NCBI GenBank assembly: GCA_946481135.1
Contig: CAMLMQ010000130.1
Span: forward strand, 1-8,642
Reading direction: 5' to 3'
DNA length: 8,642 bases
Source of the DNA: an uncultured Microbacteriaceae bacterium
GTDB taxonomy: Bacteria; Actinomycetota; Actinomycetes; Actinomycetales; Microbacteriaceae
Shown: piece after piece, positions 6,866 through 8,642 of the stretch
Position numbering within the stretch: the first letter of the stretch is position 1
Layout: each line of letters begins with the position of its first letter
Notes under the pieces: model-generated
Told to the model about the DNA's origin: nothing
What the model saw: only the letters and a program-made list of their open reading frames with translations
Database searches by the model: none
Program-made: the position numbers and the translations under genes

Positions 6866-8061
6866 TTCTTCGTCCCCTTGTAGTGCGGGTTCTCCCAGAT
6901 GACGCTGCCGCCCTGGCCGAGGCCGACGCACATCGCGGTCAGGCCGTAGCGCACATCCGGTCGCTCCTCGAACTGCCGCGCGAGCTGGATCATGAGACGC
7001 ACGCCCGAGGAGGCGAGGGGGTGGCCGATCGCGATCGCGCCGCCCCACGGGTTGACCCGCGGGTCCTCGTCGTCGATGCCGAAGTGGTCGAGGAACGACA
7101 GCACCTGCACCGCGAAGGCCTCGTTGAGCTCGAACAGCCCGATGTCGTCGATCGTGAGACCGGCCTTGCGCAGCGCCTTCTCGGTCGACGGGATCGGGCC
7201 GATGCCCATCACCTCGGGGGCGACACCCGCGAAGGCGAACGACACCATGCGCATCTTGGCGGTGAGCCCGAGGTCTTTCGCGGCGTCGCCGCTCGCGAGC
7301 AGCGAGACGGTCGCGCCGTCGGTGAGCGGCGAGGCGTTGCCCGCGGTGACCCGACCGTGCGGACGGAACGGCGTCTTGAGCGTCGCCAGCCCCTCCATCG
7401 TGGTCTCGGGGCGCATGCCCTCGTCCTGGGTCGCGAGACCCCACCCTTCGCCGCTCTTGATGGCGACCGGGATGAGGTCGGGCTGGATCTTGCCCGCGGC
7501 GTACGCGGCGGCGACCTTCTGCTGGCTCAGCATCCCGAAGCGGTCGCTGCGCTCCTTCGTGAGCTGCGGGAAGCGGTCGTGCAGCCGCTCCGCCGTGTTC
7601 CCCATGTTGAGCGCGGCCGGGTCGACGAGCTTCTCGGCGAGGAACCGGGGGTTCGGGTCGGCGCCCTCGCCCATCGGGTGCCGGCCCATGTGCTCGACAC
7701 CGCCCGCGATGCCGACGTCGTACATGCCGACGCCGATCATCGATCCGATCGTCGCGACGCTCGTCATCGCACCCGCGCACATGCGGTCGATGGCGAACCC
7801 GGGAACGCTGAGCGGCAGCCCGGCGAGAATGGATGCGGTGCGCCCGATGGTCAGACCCTGGTCGCCCGTCTGGGTCGTGGCCGCGATCGCGACGTCGTCG
7901 ACGCGCTCCTTCGGCAGGTTGGGGTTGCGCTCCAGCAACCCGATGAGGGCCTTCACGATCAGGTCGTCAGCCCGAGTGTTCCAGTACTGACCCTTCTCGC
8001 CGGCCCGTCCGAACGGGGTCCTCACCCCGTCGACGAAGACGACGTCCTTCACCTCGGCCAC
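6862..8061 (-). CDS. Thiolase: acetyl-CoA C-acyltransferase (3-ketoacyl-CoA thiolase)
   Basis: A complete 399-residue enzyme of normal thiolase length. It cleaves 3-ketoacyl-CoA with CoA to acetyl-CoA and a shortened acyl-CoA, the last step of a beta-oxidation turn. The N-terminal domain (about 5-260) carries the acyl-accepting nucleophile C95 in DRMCAGAM. The C-terminal domain (about 270-392) has NEAFA at 313-317, H347 in GHPLASSG, and C378 in MCVGLGQGG, completing the Cys-His-Cys catalytic set. The last two loops differ from the textbook GHPxGxSG and CxGGGxG patterns, which I believe is typical of an actinobacterial subgroup. Translation starts at GTG 8059-8061, with GGAGGG at 8066-8071 placed 4 nt upstream. 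The stop overlaps the next gene's start by 4 nt. Gene order is thiolase then hydratase/dehydrogenase, the reverse of enterobacterial fadBA. A biosynthetic acetyl-CoA acetyltransferase is an alternative, but the partner gene favours degradation. Confidence 0.95.
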   Translation of the reverse strand: MAEVKDVVFVDGVRTPFGRAGEKGQYWNTRADDLIVKALIGLLERNPNLPKERVDDVAIAATTQTGDQGLTIGRTASILAGLPLSVPGFAIDRMCAGAMTSVATIGSMIGVGMYDVGIAGGVEHMGRHPMGEGADPNPRFLAEKLVDPAALNMGNTAERLHDRFPQLTKERSDRFGMLSQQKVAAAYAAGKIQPDLIPVAIKSGEGWGLATQDEGMRPETTMEGLATLKTPFRPHGRVTAGNASPLTDGATVSLLASGDAAKDLGLTAKMRMVSFAFAGVAPEVMGIGPIPSTEKALRKAGLTIDDIGLFELNEAFAVQVLSFLDHFGIDDEDPRVNPWGGAIAIGHPLASSGVRLMIQLARQFEERPDVRYGLTAMCVGLGQGGSVIWENPHYKGTKK

Positions 8062-8065
8062 AGTG

Positions 8066-8071
8066 CCCTCC
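8066..8071 (-). promoter_or_regulatory. Shine-Dalgarno site of the thiolase gene
   Basis: On the - strand GGAGGG precedes GTG 8061-8059 by 4 nt. It supports this GTG as the start; the encoded MAEVKDVVFVDGVRTPFGRA agrees with normal thiolase N-termini. Confidence 0.7.
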
Positions 8072-8098
8072 GTAGAACAGATTTCGGCGTACTCGTCG

Positions 8099-8104
8099 AT
8101 CCTA
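8099..8104 (-). promoter_or_regulatory. Putative -10 element for the thiolase-FadB operon
   Basis: TAGGAT on the - strand (within GCCTAGGATCG) fits the sigma-A -10 pattern TANNAT. It would start transcription near 8092, giving a leader of about 30 nt that contains the ribosome site. No clear -35 hexamer is visible at the expected spacing. It lies in the 75-nt gap after the ribonuclease D gene, where I saw no convincing terminator, so partial co-transcription with that gene is possible. Confidence 0.4.
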
Positions 8105-8136
8105 GGCAGCGGCTTTTCGGCCCCGGAATCCTTTGA

Positions 8137-8642
8137 CTATTCCGACGAAGGCGCCGCTTCGGGCGTTTCCGGCGTTTGTGGGGGTTCCACGAAGGCTTGC
8201 GCGATCAACTGTGCGGTTGCCTCAACCTGCCAGGGCCGCGCCCCGAGCTCCCGCAGCGCCGCCCCGACGCTCTCGGCGTCGATCTCCGCCGGTGGCGCCC
8301 ACGCGACGCGGCGCAGCGTGTCGGGCGTGAGCACGTTCTCGACCGGGATGTCGAGCTCCTCCGCGCGGGCGATCACGGCCGCCCGGGCGCGCTTGAGCCG
8401 ACCGTCGGCGTCGGGGTTCTTGTCGGCCCAGACGCGCGGGGGCGGCATCCCGTCGCCCGGTGGGCGCCCGACCGGCAGGTCGTCGGTCGTGAGGCCGCGC
8501 TCGATCGCTCCCCACCAGCGGTCGAGCTGCGAGCGGCTCGCGCGCCCCGAGAAGTCCTTCATCGCCGCGAGCTCGCGCTTGCTCGCCGGCAGCTTGCGCG
8601 CGGCGGCGAGCAGCGACGCGTCGGGCACGAGCCGGCCGGGCG
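8137..8642 (-). CDS. rnd: Ribonuclease D, C-terminal HRDC part, 5' truncated by window edge
   Basis: The frame is open from the right edge and ends at TAG 8139-8137, with 167 complete codons visible. It starts PGRLVPDASLLAAARKLP, which matches the beginning of the HRDC domain of RNase D. A helical HRDC segment (about residues 5-50) leads through a Pro/Gly-rich linker to a second helical region (about 77-150) with RAEELDIPVENVLTPDTLRR, typical of actinobacterial RNase D. The tail (PPQTPETPEAAPSSE) looks disordered. The DEDD 3'-5' exonuclease domain that trims tRNA and other small-RNA 3' ends would lie upstream, outside the window, so the catalytic residues cannot be checked. A RecQ-type helicase also carries HRDC, but the linker and second helical region fit RNase D better. 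The thiolase gene follows 75 nt downstream on the same strand. An internal GTG at 8628 is not the true start because homology continues upstream of it. Confidence 0.82.
   Translation of the reverse strand, partial: PGRLVPDASLLAAARKLPASKRELAAMKDFSGRASRSQLDRWWGAIERGLTTDDLPVGRPPGDGMPPPRVWADKNPDADGRLKRARAAVIARAEELDIPVENVLTPDTLRRVAWAPPAEIDAESVGAALRELGARPWQVEATAQLIAQAFVEPPQTPETPEAAPSSE

Noticed and set aside
4724..6883. A 719-codon open frame on the + strand opposite the FadB-like gene
   Set aside because: Same artefact: it mirrors the FadB-like gene almost end to end and has Arg/Asp/Leu/Val-rich low-complexity composition with no known motif.
6866..7780. N-terminal extension of the FadB-like protein into the thiolase gene
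   Set aside because: The added 305 residues are an out-of-frame reading of the thiolase gene. Crotonase homology starts after GTG 6865, which has the typical 4-nt overlap.
6883..8136. A 417-codon open frame on the + strand opposite the thiolase gene
   Set aside because: It is antisense to a gene with a full Cys-His-Cys thiolase active site, and its composition is again Arg/Val/Asp/Gly low complexity.
8062..8136. Small RNA, riboswitch or terminator in the gap between the RNase D and thiolase genes
   Set aside because: Only weak 3-bp pairings such as GGC-GCC are visible, and the gap is fully accounted for by a promoter-like TAGGAT and a ribosome site.

Overview
The window is high-GC chromosomal DNA (roughly 70% G+C by eye) with GTG starts and strong GC-type third-position bias. 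Protein signatures are actinobacterial: the AcnA-type aconitase C-terminus, the DXS motif NDNGRSYAPTIGG, and thiolase/FadB-like proteins whose active-site loops differ from the enterobacterial forms. A Micrococcales bacterium, probably Microbacteriaceae, is my best guess, but it is an inference from motifs and not from any marker gene. Six protein genes fill almost all of the sequence. No RNA gene, mobile element, CRISPR array or phage remnant was seen.

Layout. Positions 1-4609 read on the + strand: the 3' third of an aconitase gene (acnA, cut by the window edge), 56 nt, a complete dxs, 115 nt, and a complete 14-helix DHA2-type MFS exporter gene. Positions 4730-8642 read on the - strand: a ribonuclease D gene (C-terminal part only, cut by the right edge), 75 nt, a thiolase gene, and a fused enoyl-CoA hydratase/3-hydroxyacyl-CoA dehydrogenase gene that overlaps the thiolase stop by 4 nt (GTGA). 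The two blocks converge on a 120-nt gap holding a small hairpin and a perfect 42-bp palindrome, best read as a bidirectional terminator without U-tracts.

How the genes work together. The thiolase and the FadB-like protein catalyse the last three steps of fatty-acid beta-oxidation (hydration, NAD-linked oxidation, thiolysis) and are almost certainly one translationally coupled operon. The acetyl-CoA they release feeds the TCA cycle, where aconitase acts. DXS opens the MEP isoprenoid pathway. The MFS pump and RNase D have no evident functional tie to these; their closeness looks like conserved actinobacterial gene order rather than a dedicated system.

I looked for an undescribed system and did not find one. 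The window is ordinary core metabolism. The observations most worth a second look are the perfect palindrome between the convergent genes, the apparently leaderless dxs promoter, and motif variants in the thiolase, the FadB-like protein, DXS and the MFS pump.
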